Shown one piece after another: positions 1 through 8,468 of a stretch of DNA of 64,000 nucleotides. The stretch comes from Planctomycetia bacterium. GTDB taxonomy: Bacteria > Planctomycetota > Planctomycetia > Pirellulales > Thermoguttaceae. Position 1 is the first letter of the stretch. Each line of letters opens with the position of its first letter. Location of the stretch: assembly GCA_030527105.1 (NCBI GenBank), contig JAUNBK010000011.1, forward strand, positions 1-64,000. Reading direction: 5' to 3'. The translations under genes and the position numbers were made by a program. The notes under the pieces were generated by a model. It was given only the letters and a program-made list of their open reading frames with translations. It made no database searches and was not told where the DNA came from.

Positions 1-1
1 A

Positions 2-616
2 ATGATCATTCCCATCCACCACTCGCTCATGGGAAAATGCACTCGCTCGGAAATTAAAGAAATCCATAGCAAACCGCAGGCGCTGTCGCAATGCCGACAT
101 TGGTTGTCGAAGCATGTCCCTGGCGTCCGATTGGTGGAGGCGACGAGTACTGCCGCAGCGGCGCAAATCGCGAAAACGCAGCCTGGTGCCGCCGCTATTG
201 CGAGTCGTTTGGCTGCCGAGGCGTACGACTTGGAGATTCTCGCGCAGCGGCTGGAGGATCGCCCAAACAACACAACTCGATTCGCGATTTTGGGGAAGGA
301 GGACGCGCCTCGAAGTCGGAAGGCGAAAACGACCCTCATGTTTGAGCTTCCCCACGAGCCGGGCAGTTTGGCGGACGCTATGGCAATCTTCAAACGCGGA
401 AAAATCAATCTGACGTGGATCGAGTCGCTCCCAAATCCCGAAACGCCCGGAACTTACGTCTTTTTTGCGGACTTGGCGGGACATCGGGCAGAGATGAAAG
501 TCCGGCGCGCGCTGAGTGCGTTGGAGAAGCGCGCAAGCCGACTGATCGTCTTGGGGTCGTACCCCATTTGCGAGAGAAACGGGGAAAACGACGAGAAGTG
601 TTTTAAAGGAGGATGA
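2..616 (+). CDS. pheA: Prephenate dehydratase, C-terminal part (truncated by window edge)
   Basis: This converts prephenate to phenylpyruvate in phenylalanine biosynthesis. The visible part begins in the catalytic domain (PIHHSL, resembling the PIENS region of the family) and continues through the segment STAAAAQIA and the motif NNTTRF, which carries the Thr-Arg-Phe signature of prephenate dehydratases. An ACT domain follows from about residue 110, with HEPGSLADAM and the ESLPNPETPGTYVFFADL region that binds phenylalanine for feedback inhibition. The ATG at position 2 is almost certainly internal, because the family's N-terminal catalytic half is missing. A chorismate mutase fusion upstream cannot be excluded. 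The stop is followed at once by a reverse-strand terminator. Confidence 0.9.
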   Translation: MIIPIHHSLMGKCTRSEIKEIHSKPQALSQCRHWLSKHVPGVRLVEATSTAAAAQIAKTQPGAAAIASRLAAEAYDLEILAQRLEDRPNNTTRFAILGKEDAPRSRKAKTTLMFELPHEPGSLADAMAIFKRGKINLTWIESLPNPETPGTYVFFADLAGHRAEMKVRRALSALEKRASRLIVLGSYPICERNGENDEKCFKGG

Positions 617-618
617 GT

Positions 619-648
619 AAAAAAAGAGGCTCCGCTTTAGGGAGCCTC
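619..648 (-). terminator. Intrinsic terminator for the PEP-CTERM pseudogene
   Basis: On the minus strand GAGGCTCC (648-641) and GGAGCCTC (633-626) form a perfect 8-bp stem around a 7-nt loop, followed by seven T. It sits between the convergent end of pheA and the end of the PEP-CTERM pseudogene. It has no T-run on the plus strand. Confidence 0.85.
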
Positions 649-658
649 TCATCGTACA

Positions 659-1800
659 TCACGAAGCCGACCGGGTTCGCGTCGGCGTGGCGAAACGTCT
701 CCGCGCAAGCAAAATGCCGCATCCGCCCACAATGAGGAGAACCCACGTTGATGGCTCGGGAACGTGACTCCCATCCGTCGCCCACAATTAAAGGTCCGTG
801 TAGCCATTAGGAAGCGCTTGGGGACTCAACACCCAAACCGGGTCGTCCTGCGGCAACTCGGCGCTGGTATAATCGACTTGGAAATCATCAATGGACGGAA
901 GCATAGAGGTTTCGTCAAGCAGAATCAGGTCGAAAATATCGTTCAATCCCACAGCGGAACCATGCATGAGATTGATTTTCACGGTGCCGCCTTCGAAGAG
1001 GACGTCGCCACGATTCGTCGCAAGGATTTGGTCGTAGAGCGAGGTGTTCGTCAAATCGAACGTGAGCAGGCTACCTTCCTGCCGCCACAGTGTGCCGTCG
1101 GAAAAATCCATGGGTCCAATCACATCCGCGCTCTCTCCGAGGATGAGCGACGCCCCACTTGCAAAGGTCGTGTTGCCAACAATCGCGCCCTCGACGAAGA
1201 ATTGGGAGCCAGACACCTGAGCGCCCGACCCGGTCGTGGTCGTCAGCACGCCGCCAGACGCAATGGTATAAATCTGATTGTTCGGTATGGAATTTATAAT
1301 ACTTCGCGTTGAAATTTCCCGTTCCGTCCGCCGTTGGAGCTACGCACCACGGCTCGCAAGCGTCACGCAAAACGGGAATTTTAAACGACGATGAGTATAT
1401 ATGGAGCGAGGCACCACCAGCCACGCGGAAATCGCACGTGGCAAGCCCCGCAACGCCGACGATGAACTGTCCCGAATTAATCTGCGTGTAGCCCGCATAA
1501 GTGTGAGCCGCGCCGCGTCCGAAACCAAAGTAGCTCGCGTTGCTGCTTGGACCATCCTTGGTGAGATTGAGCTTTTGGTCTCCATTGTCCTTAATGACAA
1601 CGCCGTTGCTCACTTCAACCTCCCCCCGCACGTCCATCCATCGGTATAGACGTAAAGGTCGATCGTCTCGCCCCCATTCGAGGAGTAGGACGAGGTGATG
1701 TAGCCTGTCCCCGAAGAGCTTTGAATCCAATGGTTCGCTCTTTGAAGCATCAAGTTCCCCGAGTAAAGCGTAACGGTCGCGCCGTATTCCCCTCTTTTAG
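659..1800 (-). pseudogene. Degraded PEP-CTERM surface protein gene
   Basis: Read on the minus strand this is the remains of a beta-rich, low-complexity surface protein ending in a PEP-CTERM sorting tail (VPEPSTWVLLIVGGCGILLA followed by RRR, stop at 661-659). Three lesions separate the pieces. The frame shifts at a run of six C at 1622-1627, where one frame ends in DGWTCGG and another resumes EVEVSNG. A 106-bp dispersed repeat is inserted at 1295-1400. An in-frame TAA at 788-790 stands 14 codons before the PEP-CTERM motif, so NGYTDL-stop-LWATDG is one continuous frame. The 5' end is not defined; an in-frame stop lies just upstream of about 1800. It was probably once a substrate of the exosortase encoded at 53.5 kb. 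Confidence 0.8.
1295..1400 (+). repeat. Dispersed ~107-bp repeat, full copy (orientation A)
   Basis: Full copy of the window's main repeat family. It starts TATAATACTTCGCG and ends near GATGAGTATAT, with imperfect inverted ends (TATAATACTTCGCGTTGAAA against TATACTCGTTCTCCTTTAAA when reversed) and a conserved core containing CGTTGGAGCTACGC. It interrupts the PEP-CTERM pseudogene, whose protein frame (VAGGAS... / ...NNQIYTIASGG) is recognisable on both sides, so this copy was clearly inserted. T/A-rich TATA occurs at both junctions. Confidence 0.85.
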
Positions 1801-1845
1801 AGCAGGGCTAGCGCATGAACAAATAGGCACAACACAAACCAAAAT

Positions 1846-1925
1846 CCCTCGGCGCTTCATCTGGAACTACGCTTCGCTCCGTTCTCGGCTCAGATGGGTC
1901 AACCACCAAAATTTGAACCACGCGC
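1846..1925 (-). repeat. Second dispersed repeat family, copy 1
   Basis: Shares with 19378-19424, 30758-30815 and 62934-63000 the string AGCCGAGAACG near an AAAATTTG/CAAATTTT block and a TAGTTCCAGA block. The function is unknown and there is no coding potential of its own. The surrounding 1801-2444 otherwise holds only the promoter at 2149 and no gene I can support. Confidence 0.55.
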
Positions 1926-2148
1926 CAGCTTTTCCCGCAAGCCCACCTCTACCAATGAAAAAACTGGCGGAATTTTACCAACGCCACGCATTTTTCCCAA
2001 ATACGCAACAGGAATTTGAAGGCAGCCTGAGTGGGGATTTTGGGGAAGAACGAGCGACCACTTTGTGGGAATACGCCTTCCGAGCAAGTTTTTTCTCATT
2101 TTGCAAAGTATCTTGGGAGAAATTTTGCAAAAATAAAAACGCCCCCCA

Positions 2149-2176
2149 TTGTCGAAAAAGTTTTTTGTGATAGAAT
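2149..2176 (+). promoter_or_regulatory. Sigma-70-type promoter
   Basis: TTGTCG, 16-bp spacer, TAGAAT. It would transcribe the zinc-ribbon gene at 2445 with a leader of roughly 260 nt in which I see no convincing ORF. Confidence 0.55.
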
Positions 2177-2444
2177 ACAATGAGGTGTGAGGTTTGCCCA
2201 CGTATTCATGGTGGGACTCTACACTATGGACAAAACGTACCCGCTCAAAAGCAAGCGAGCAGCCTAAAACGGACGAGTTGTTTTTCCCTGTTGCGCTATA
2301 ATAAAGATGTCCTCTGTATGTCTTTATTGTGTTTGCTATCACTTTTCACCATTACGCACAGATGGGCGGAGGGTTTTGCCATGATTTGTTTTTTGTCCGG
2401 AACAAGATTAAATTGTTTCCTCACATAAAGAAGGAGCTTTTATT

Positions 2445-2678
2445 ATGACTTCTCAAACTACTTTTGCACAGAAGTGCCCCACTTGCGGGCGCCGGATCCG
2501 TGTCCCTGTTTATTATATGGGCATGACGCTTACGTGTCAGCATTGCAGCGCGGAATTCGAAGTGCGGGATGAATCGTCCATCTTTAATGATCCTATTGAA
2601 GATAAATCCGTTGCTGATGTTTTTCAGACGATGGAGGACAATTTGCAGAAGTCCGGTATTTTGTGCAAAAATATTTGA
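2445..2678 (+). CDS. Small zinc-ribbon protein of unknown function
   Basis: A 77-residue protein with an N-terminal zinc ribbon: CPTCGRRIRVP and, about 20 residues on, TCQHCSAEFEV give four cysteines in two CxxC knuckles. The rest is a short acidic helix-like tail (SVADVFQTMEDNL). It is preceded by a good Shine-Dalgarno sequence (AAGGAGC, 9 nt before ATG) and a promoter at 2149. Short CxxC proteins with a GMTLTC-type second knuckle are frequent in planctomycetes, but no reaction can be assigned. It stands alone, with no operon partner. Confidence 0.75.
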   Translation: MTSQTTFAQKCPTCGRRIRVPVYYMGMTLTCQHCSAEFEVRDESSIFNDPIEDKSVADVFQTMEDNLQKSGILCKNI

Positions 2679-2758
2679 GTACGCTTCATAAGCTACACGT
2701 TGCTTTTATATAGACAGAGGATATTGCCAAACGGGGGGCTTATCCTCTTTGATCTTTG

Positions 2759-2793
2759 AAAAAATCGGGCAGCTCTCGGGCTGCCTCCGATTT
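2759..2793 (-). terminator. Intrinsic terminator of the glycosyltransferase operon
   Basis: Minus strand: AAATCGG/CCGATTT plus GCAGC/GCTGC arms with a small bulge, followed by a run of T (the plus strand shows A at 2759-2764). It lies about 60 bp after the glycosyltransferase stop. Confidence 0.7.
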
Positions 2794-2852
2794 GGTGTCT
2801 TTCTATACTTGCGTGACTATCTCGCTCGTCATTCCTCTAAACCTGAACGCCC

Positions 2853-3989
2853 TCAAGAAAACCGATCGATATAGGACTCCAGCTGCCGTGTGTTTTGCTC
2901 TGGATTATAAAGCTCCAAGACTCGTCGTTGGTTGGCGGCTCCCATCGCGCTGCGCAATTCGTCGTTCGTGACGAGCGCTTCAAGCGACTCCGCAAGTGCC
3001 GGCACGTCGCCGGGGGGAACGAGAAAACCCGTCTCGCCGGAGAGGACGATTTCGGCTGGACCTTGAGAGCGCACGGCAACGACTGGCGCGCCGAACATCC
3101 CTGCCTCAACGAGAACGAGACCAAAGGACTCCTCGTGCGACGTGAGAACCAAGATGTCGCACGACGCCAAAAGAGGGCGGACGTCTTCTTGAAACGGAAC
3201 GATTTCGCACGTCTCCTCAAGCTGCGCGTTTTGAATCGCCTCACGAAGATCGGCTTCGAGAGGTCCCTCCCCAACGAAACGCACATGAAGACGCTCTCGC
3301 GTTTCTGCCGACAATTGCGCCGTTGCTCGAACGAGAAGCTCAGGATTTTTGCGCGCGGAGAATCGTCCGACCCAAAGCACCTCGACTTTTGACGACGTGC
3401 GCGGCGCTCGAAAAACATCCTGCAAAGAAAACCGAGACGAATTTGAAACAACAGCGGACTTCGCGCAAAGTGGCGACTCTGGCGGAAGATACGCTTTCGC
3501 ACACTCCAACGAAGGCTGGGACTCGAAAATGACCAAATCGCTATTTTTATAGAAAAAACGGATGGAAAAATCGAGCGAAAACCACCGAGGTCTCATGAAA
3601 GGATCTGTAGCGACCTCATGAATATGGGTAATATGGGGAGTTTTCGTCCAACGCGCCGCGAGTGCGCCCTCGAACAGCGTGAGTGTATTGGTATAAACCA
3701 GGTCGATTTTTCGAGACCGAATAATCTGCATCAAGCGCCAGATAGCATACGGAATTCGTGCGCGATTCTTCCACTCCCACCAACTTGGTTCGTACAACAT
3801 CCACCACGGGAGCGGCAGAATGACGACTTCCGCGCCAGATTTTCGTGCCGAGTCCGCCATGGGTCCCTCGTCGGAAAAACAGACGACAGGCTCGAACTTG
3901 TTTTTATCCAAAAAACGTAGTGTTGTGTCCAAACAATACTCCGCCCCGCCGCGCAAGGGGCTGTGGGCCAGGAAGAGAATGCGCTTCAT
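2853..3989 (-). CDS. GT4-family glycosyltransferase
   Basis: A 378-residue GT-B glycosyltransferase of the Glycos_transf_1 (GT4) type. The N-terminal Rossmann half opens with LFLAHSPLRGGAEYCL, a typical glycine-rich acceptor-side loop. The C-terminal half carries VLWVGRFSARKNPELLV, FVGEGPLEADL, ILVLTSHEESFGLVLVEAG (the E-x7-E nucleotide-sugar motif) and PAEIV. It presumably transfers a hexose to a cell-envelope glycan; donor and acceptor cannot be read from the sequence. Its ATG overlaps the stop of the upstream GAF/phosphatase gene by four bases (ATGA), so the two are translationally coupled. Confidence 0.9.
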   Translation of the reverse strand: MKRILFLAHSPLRGGAEYCLDTTLRFLDKNKFEPVVCFSDEGPMADSARKSGAEVVILPLPWWMLYEPSWWEWKNRARIPYAIWRLMQIIRSRKIDLVYTNTLTLFEGALAARWTKTPHITHIHEVATDPFMRPRWFSLDFSIRFFYKNSDLVIFESQPSLECAKAYLPPESPLCAKSAVVSNSSRFSLQDVFRAPRTSSKVEVLWVGRFSARKNPELLVRATAQLSAETRERLHVRFVGEGPLEADLREAIQNAQLEETCEIVPFQEDVRPLLASCDILVLTSHEESFGLVLVEAGMFGAPVVAVRSQGPAEIVLSGETGFLVPPGDVPALAESLEALVTNDELRSAMGAANQRRVLELYNPEQNTRQLESYIDRFS

Positions 3990-5833
3990 GAGGCGGCTAT
4001 CTCCGTTTCCCGAACGAGAAGGAACGAAGCGTCGCGCCCTTCCTCTGGAGTGGCATGGCTCTCAAGAATTTTTTGGATATCTTTCATGGAACACTTATCG
4101 AGGAGCGCCGTCGTGATACTCGAACACAAATATTTCCTTTGGATCGGCGAAAATAGCTCTCCCTGTCCATCATTCAGGACAAAGAAACTCTCGCCTCGCG
4201 TCAAATAAACCACATCCTCAAAACAATGGAATTCCTGCTGATTGCCCAAGCAACGCTGCGCGGCAAGGGAGCCTTCCGGGACAACTCGCCGATACGTGGC
4301 GGAGTTCGCCAGAGTGCGACACGGGCAAAAATTCCCCATTTGGGCAAATTGTACCGATGTGAAAGAGTTTTCGTGTGAGACTCGACAACAAAGCAGAGAA
4401 ATCTGCGCGTCTTGCTTGAATTGATCGCAAATCGCGTCGTGAACTTTCTCCAAAACGTTCGACGCACTCCAGCCCGACCGAGATTGGCACCGCAAAACGG
4501 CGCGGACCGCAGCAGAAAGTACCGCTCCAGGAAGACCAGGGACACCAACGTCGCATAGAACCGCCCCCATGCTATTTGGCGAGAGAGGGAACCATTCATA
4601 AAAGCCGCCCTGAAGTGCCGCGTCGTCTTCCGTTGCGTCCGGACCATCCTCGTTTTGACGGAAGGGATTTATCACTCTGCGTTCCGACGTGCTCCAACCA
4701 CAAAATTCGGTGCGATTTTTCCACACAAAAGGAGGTTGAGCTTGCAATCCTTGAATTTCTGCCGCGCGGCGCAAGTCGGCATGGTACTCCATTGCACGAC
4801 CATAGCGACGGAAAAACGATTCTCGCTCAATGTCCAACGCGAAATGATCCGCAAGAAGCTGCGTCTGCTTGATCATTGCCTCGGGAAGATATCGAAGTCG
4901 ATTCGAAAAAAACCACACCGTTCCTAATTGGGAGCGATCCGTGACAAGCGGCAAGCAAATTGCGGTACGAAAGTTCTCTGGAGGTTGAGGTCTTGGAGGC
5001 GGAGCACTCTCATCAAGGACAAAAATCACGCCACGATGCAACGCTTCCATATCGGTCTGCGCCTCCCCCAGACTGCGAGATTTGCTCATGGCAGACTGAA
5101 GAGGAAGCCCCGCCGAGGCACGCATCTTCAGGCGCCTTCCAGAATTGTCGAAAAGATAAATAGCAACCGCTTCCAAATCCAAGAGACCGAGCGCAAAATC
5201 GAGAAGAGTGCGAAACCTTCGGGCAAAAGTCGCACGCTCGGGTTTGAATCGTCGGTTGAAGATGGAGGTATTCCCCATTTCTTGGATTTCGACAAGCCAA
5301 ATGTACGCGCGCACGGTCTGCATTTCGGCAATGAAATCCGCAATGGCGGAGGCAAAACGATGCGCCTCTTCGAATTTCGCTCGGCTTTTGGGGTCATTCG
5401 TGCCGTCGTCAGAATGCAGGTGCAAGAAACCGATCGGATGCGTCATGAAGCTAAAAGGGCTATCCTCTAAATCCTTCCACATCTCGGGGAAAATCGGCGA
5501 GTGAATCTCGATAGGCAGCCACTCTTTCTCCGTTTCGAAAATCTCGCGAACGTTGTCGGGAGTCAATGGATTCGGAAGCTGCTCCTCCTCCGGGACGGGG
5601 CCCACGCAGATTTGCCCAGAAGGATCAATGTTGTCTCCAAAAGAAAATTCCCCAGATGGGTCATTCGCCCAAGGACACGAATCTGCATAATGATATGTGA
5701 GAGTCCAGCCCGTCAGCCTCGTAAAATGACGAAGGACGGAAGGGACACTACCAATGCAAAACAATTCTCTCCATGCGTTTCGGCGGCTTGCGTCCGGTTG
5801 TTCCATTTGCGTCTGCGTGTATTCAAGCTCCAT
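3986..5833 (-). CDS. GAF domain plus degenerate SpoIIE/PP2C-type phosphatase
   Basis: A 615-residue cytoplasmic protein with no membrane segment. A GAF-like domain spans roughly residues 200-350 (LLDFALGLLDLEAVAIYLFD through FALDIERESF). The C-terminal part (about 385-600) resembles a SpoIIE/RsbU PP2C phosphatase: ALQGGFYEWFPL, AVLCDVGVPGLPGAVLSAAV and FFVLNDGQGE match the GGDFYD, GDVSGKGLPAA and TDG motifs. The first metal-binding aspartate of GGDFYD is not present (GG-FYE), so activity is doubtful, while the later aspartates remain. It is the first gene of a two-gene unit with the glycosyltransferase, suggesting regulation of envelope glycan synthesis; that is inference. Confidence 0.8.
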   Translation of the reverse strand: MELEYTQTQMEQPDASRRNAWRELFCIGSVPSVLRHFTRLTGWTLTYHYADSCPWANDPSGEFSFGDNIDPSGQICVGPVPEEEQLPNPLTPDNVREIFETEKEWLPIEIHSPIFPEMWKDLEDSPFSFMTHPIGFLHLHSDDGTNDPKSRAKFEEAHRFASAIADFIAEMQTVRAYIWLVEIQEMGNTSIFNRRFKPERATFARRFRTLLDFALGLLDLEAVAIYLFDNSGRRLKMRASAGLPLQSAMSKSRSLGEAQTDMEALHRGVIFVLDESAPPPRPQPPENFRTAICLPLVTDRSQLGTVWFFSNRLRYLPEAMIKQTQLLADHFALDIERESFFRRYGRAMEYHADLRRAAEIQGLQAQPPFVWKNRTEFCGWSTSERRVINPFRQNEDGPDATEDDAALQGGFYEWFPLSPNSMGAVLCDVGVPGLPGAVLSAAVRAVLRCQSRSGWSASNVLEKVHDAICDQFKQDAQISLLCCRVSHENSFTSVQFAQMGNFCPCRTLANSATYRRVVPEGSLAAQRCLGNQQEFHCFEDVVYLTRGESFFVLNDGQGELFSPIQRKYLCSSITTALLDKCSMKDIQKILESHATPEEGRDASFLLVRETEIAAS

Positions 5834-6092
5834 ATCGGCCTTCTGTTCAATGGCAAAAACAATCTATAAATCGCTTGGCAGCCCGACTCCGTAGTCTCTC
5901 AACCTGCCCACGAAAACCGGGCTATCTCCTTTTTCGACATTATCCTTGGAAGAATTCTATAAAAATATTTTGCAACAGAATACGCAGAATATTTGCGTTC
6001 GTTTGTTTGTGTGGGTTGTGCCCAATTTGAAAGATGAACGGAGAAACGCCCCCTCTCACGACTCGCAAAAGGGAGAGTCGCGCACAAGCAAA

Positions 6093-6974
6093 TTAGTCCT
6101 CAAGACATTGCCGAACAAACTCCGCTTCAGGCTCGAGACCATGTTTCTCATAGAATTCCAACAACTTCTTCCACCGATTCATAAAATGGATTTTTGTGGC
6201 GACTCTCAACTTCGCGAGACATTGAGGACAAAATTCTAACGGAATGCCATCCGCCTCTTCGAGGGAGTTGGAGCCGTTCATGCCGCATCGATATTCAATG
6301 CAGTGGTAGATCGAGAACATGTGTCCCGTTTCGTGTGCCGCGATGCGGAGTGTGCGTCGAAGGTATTGCGTCCGCTCGTCGGGATCGGAGGCGTCTCCGT
6401 GGCGCGCGAGCGACCAAACCCCGGAACGCGCTTGATACGAGGCGAGTCCAAAGCAGAAATTCCAATCGTCGCCTGGCCAGAGATCCGTCGTCGTGAACAT
6501 CAAATACGCCGCCGCATCTTCTGGGAGGCGCGGAATCATGATCGACTGAATGATATACGTCGCGTTTAATTGGTGCTCTCCCGTCTCGGGGTGGCGCCGC
6601 TGTGCGCGAGATGGGACGGTCTCGAGCGGGAGCGACGGCAGTTCCTTGACGCGAAGGTTGTAGAAAATGCGCAAGTAGTCGCACGAGATTTCGATCATCT
6701 CCCGCTCTGCGTCCGTGGTCTCTCCCAGCGTTTGGACGTAGAGAATAGAGCGTTTTTTCGTTGCGACCACCGGCTTCGCTCTCACGTATTGCGCGAAAGT
6801 TTGTCCCGGCTCGCGATTCACGTACTGCCAATCTCCCGGCTGCGGCGTCGGAAACGGGGAATACAACGGCTCGATTTTTTGACAAATGGGAGGAATTCGA
6901 GTACTTTGCGCATCCGCGTGGGAAAAAAGCGTTCCCGAGCAGAGAAAAACGGCGACAAAAATAAGTTGCCTCAT
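6093..6974 (-). CDS. Exported archaemetzincin-like zinc protease
   Basis: The protein is 293 residues long with an N-terminal signal peptide (MRQLIFVAVFLCSGTLFSHA). The extended metzincin signature HETGHMFSIYHC occupies about residues 214-225, with H214, E215 and H218 plus the third ligand H224. It is followed by a CxM turn (RCGM) and a CPQC knuckle, the diagnostic cysteines of archaemetzincins (AMZ, M54). It should be a zinc aminopeptidase/endopeptidase. The signal peptide is unusual, since most described AMZ proteins are cytoplasmic. The reading frame is open further upstream to 7184, but that stretch is not conserved-looking and 6974 follows a GGGGTG-type ribosome site and a promoter at 7097-7124. 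Confidence 0.85.
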   Translation of the reverse strand: MRQLIFVAVFLCSGTLFSHADAQSTRIPPICQKIEPLYSPFPTPQPGDWQYVNREPGQTFAQYVRAKPVVATKKRSILYVQTLGETTDAEREMIEISCDYLRIFYNLRVKELPSLPLETVPSRAQRRHPETGEHQLNATYIIQSIMIPRLPEDAAAYLMFTTTDLWPGDDWNFCFGLASYQARSGVWSLARHGDASDPDERTQYLRRTLRIAAHETGHMFSIYHCIEYRCGMNGSNSLEEADGIPLEFCPQCLAKLRVATKIHFMNRWKKLLEFYEKHGLEPEAEFVRQCLED

Positions 6975-7096
6975 CGCACACCCCTTGAGTGATCCTTGAG
7001 TTTTGTTGTACTTTGCATTATACTGGTTCCAAATGAATTCGAGCGTCCGTGTAGATTGTCGATTCTCATCCACCACCAGCACCAAACCGAACAAAC

Positions 7097-7124
7097 ATTT
7101 TACCCCAGCCGGTTCAAAAGTCAA
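7097..7124 (-). promoter_or_regulatory. Sigma-70-type promoter of the archaemetzincin gene
   Basis: Minus strand TTGACT, 16-bp spacer, TAAAAT, giving a 5' leader of about 115 nt before the start at 6974. It supports the shorter start. The 6975-7333 gap otherwise shows no gene. Confidence 0.65.
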
Positions 7125-7333
7125 GCAAAAAAGAGGGCTTGCAAGATGATTTTCGCGGAATTTACCCTTTTTTGTTTTTTTCACGAAATAAATGCCAATC
7201 CCACTGAATATAATTTCGTTCGTAGCGATCGGGAAGAGATATTCCGTTTACTCCTATTAGTCGCAAAATTGTCAATATGTGGGCGTCCAAAAAATTTTTC
7301 TTTTTTTATGTAGTAGTCGACCGATAACACAGG

Positions 7334-7549
7334 ATGGAAAAGTATCCGCAGGGGATTTTTGCGTATTTCGACTTGACGCGCCGTGAGAAAGTGCGTATGA
7401 AATACGGAACGGGAGGATGAATGGATTCCATTCTCGTCGTGCCGGGGAGCGAAAAGTCGCGATTTTTTGTGGAACTGATCCGCCAGGAGGAGTTGGCTGC
7501 GTGTCCCCGGATGTGCCGCCTAAACATTGTTGACTTTTTTTCACATTAG
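7334..7549 (+). pseudogene. Short unknown reading frame split by an in-frame TGA
   Basis: One frame reads 28 codons from ATG 7334 (begins MEKYPQGIFAYFDLTRREK), hits TGA at 7418-7420, and continues immediately with ATG at 7421 for 42 more codons (begins MDSILVVPGSEKSRFFVELI) to a TAG at 7547. The residue mix on both sides looks protein-like. It may be a decayed small gene, a TGA readthrough, or two coupled peptides; I cannot tell which. It stands just upstream of a third small gene at 7554. Confidence 0.35.
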
Positions 7550-7553
7550 CGCC

Positions 7554-7841
7554 ATGAAAAAAAACATTTATAGAGTGGTCACGCGCAAACCCGACGGACA
7601 ATTATTCACACAAGATTTCCCCGATTTGAGTGAGATCAAATCTAAATACAGGCAGATCGGTGTCGACAATTGTAGTATGGAGAATAGTTTGCGTGGTTTG
7701 CCAATGTTTCACGGATTGATCGGACCTCTAGGTGAGGGGGCAACCATTGTTCGGTACGAAACCCCCGAGGTGTTTGAGATACTCACTCAGGAGTGGTTTC
7801 AAGCGGAACCTATGCCACGATCGCGAAAGAAGGATATCTAA
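7554..7841 (+). CDS. Hypothetical small protein
   Basis: A 95-residue soluble protein starting MKKNIYRVVTRKPDGQ, with no signal peptide, membrane segment or motif that I recognise. It follows the split frame at 7334-7549 by only a few bases, so the two could be one transcriptional unit. There is no strong Shine-Dalgarno sequence before the ATG at 7554; the frame is also open a little upstream. I cannot assign a family. Confidence 0.45.
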   Translation: MKKNIYRVVTRKPDGQLFTQDFPDLSEIKSKYRQIGVDNCSMENSLRGLPMFHGLIGPLGEGATIVRYETPEVFEILTQEWFQAEPMPRSRKKDI

Positions 7842-7971
7842 AACCCCGTTGTCCTTTTTTGCGAGGGTTCATGATCCATCGCGTTGGAATTCCCCCCTTA
7901 AGCCCACCGTAGGAGCTATGCACTGCGGTCCGCCTTTTCTTATGAACGCGTGAATTCATTTAAACGCCTGC

Positions 7972-8011
7972 CCACCCCCGTTCGACCATTTCGATTGCCG
8001 AACGGGGGTGG
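7972..8011 (+). other. Strong perfect hairpin without T-run
   Basis: A perfect 13-bp inverted repeat (arms CCACCCCCGTTCG and CGAACGGGGGTGG, 14-nt loop) stands between the small gene at 7554 and the RiPP leader. No T-run follows on either strand. It could stop transcription poorly, protect a 3' end, or bind a protein. Just upstream, 7896-7945 looks like a badly degenerated piece of the main dispersed repeat. Confidence 0.5.
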
Positions 8012-8153
8012 TGTGCGTAAAGAAGGGTTGTTTGCGAGGGTTTTAGGCTCGTTTGTTCGATCGACTCTCTCTTCTGGTCGCCTGGCTGGTTCTATTTTTG
8101 CTTTTTCATTTGTGAAAAATCTTTAAAATTTTTTAAAATGGGGAGAAAACCAC

Positions 8154-8182
8154 TTAACAAGCAGGAACTGGTGGGATATAAT
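8154..8182 (+). promoter_or_regulatory. Promoter of the RiPP operon
   Basis: TTAACA, 17-bp spacer, TATAAT, placing the start near 8189 and leaving a leader of about 450 nt before the precursor gene. A second TATAAT at 8352-8357 has no good -35 box. Confidence 0.6.
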
Positions 8183-8229
8183 AGAGGTAGAATGGGTTGG
8201 GGTGTGAATTCCGTCCTGTCAGCTTGTAC

Positions 8230-8468
8230 CACACGAAAACTTCAGCAATTTTCGGCGCAAGCGCCAAAGGAGCGTTTTCCATGTGAGACGCCTCTTTTTC
8301 ACGTGCGTAGTAATACGTGCAGACAACAACGTACCTAGTAGAAGCGCTCCCTATAATATTGGGGGTACGCTCGTGTCTGGGTATGTGGGTAGCTGAAGAC
8401 CTTCGTGTGGGATGCGTATGCGTATCCCTTTTTTTATGCCCAGACACACGAAAACTTCAGCAATTTTC
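8230..8468 (+). repeat. 24-bp exact direct repeat bracketing the leader hairpins
   Basis: Identical 24-mers occur at 8230-8253 and 8445-8468 (both begin CACACGAAAACTTCAGC), 215 bp apart. The right copy overlaps the 3' arm of the outer hairpin at 8439-8447. They could be binding sites or alternate RNA pairing partners in the leader. Confidence 0.7.
8373..8447 (+). terminator. Nested leader hairpins with intrinsic terminator (attenuator candidate)
   Basis: The inner hairpin 8409-8428 (GGGATGCG, TATG loop, CGTATCCC with one G-U pair) is followed by seven T, a textbook intrinsic terminator. It is enclosed by a 9-bp helix, GTGTCTGGG (8373-8381) with CCCAGACAC (8439-8447). It lies inside the leader, about 200 nt before the precursor start, so it could control readthrough into the RiPP operon. 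Confidence 0.6.

Noticed and set aside
1309-1491. Small ORFs of the type MKFPVPSAVGAT... at several loci
   Set aside because: The same peptide appears wherever the dispersed repeat occurs; it is a by-product of the repeat, with no ribosome sites.
1899-2342. 147-codon minus-strand ORF before the zinc-ribbon gene
   Set aside because: It covers the promoter and leader and has no recognisable features.
8154-8447. 97-codon minus-strand ORF in the RiPP leader
   Set aside because: It spans the promoter, direct repeat and terminator hairpin and shows no protein-like motif.
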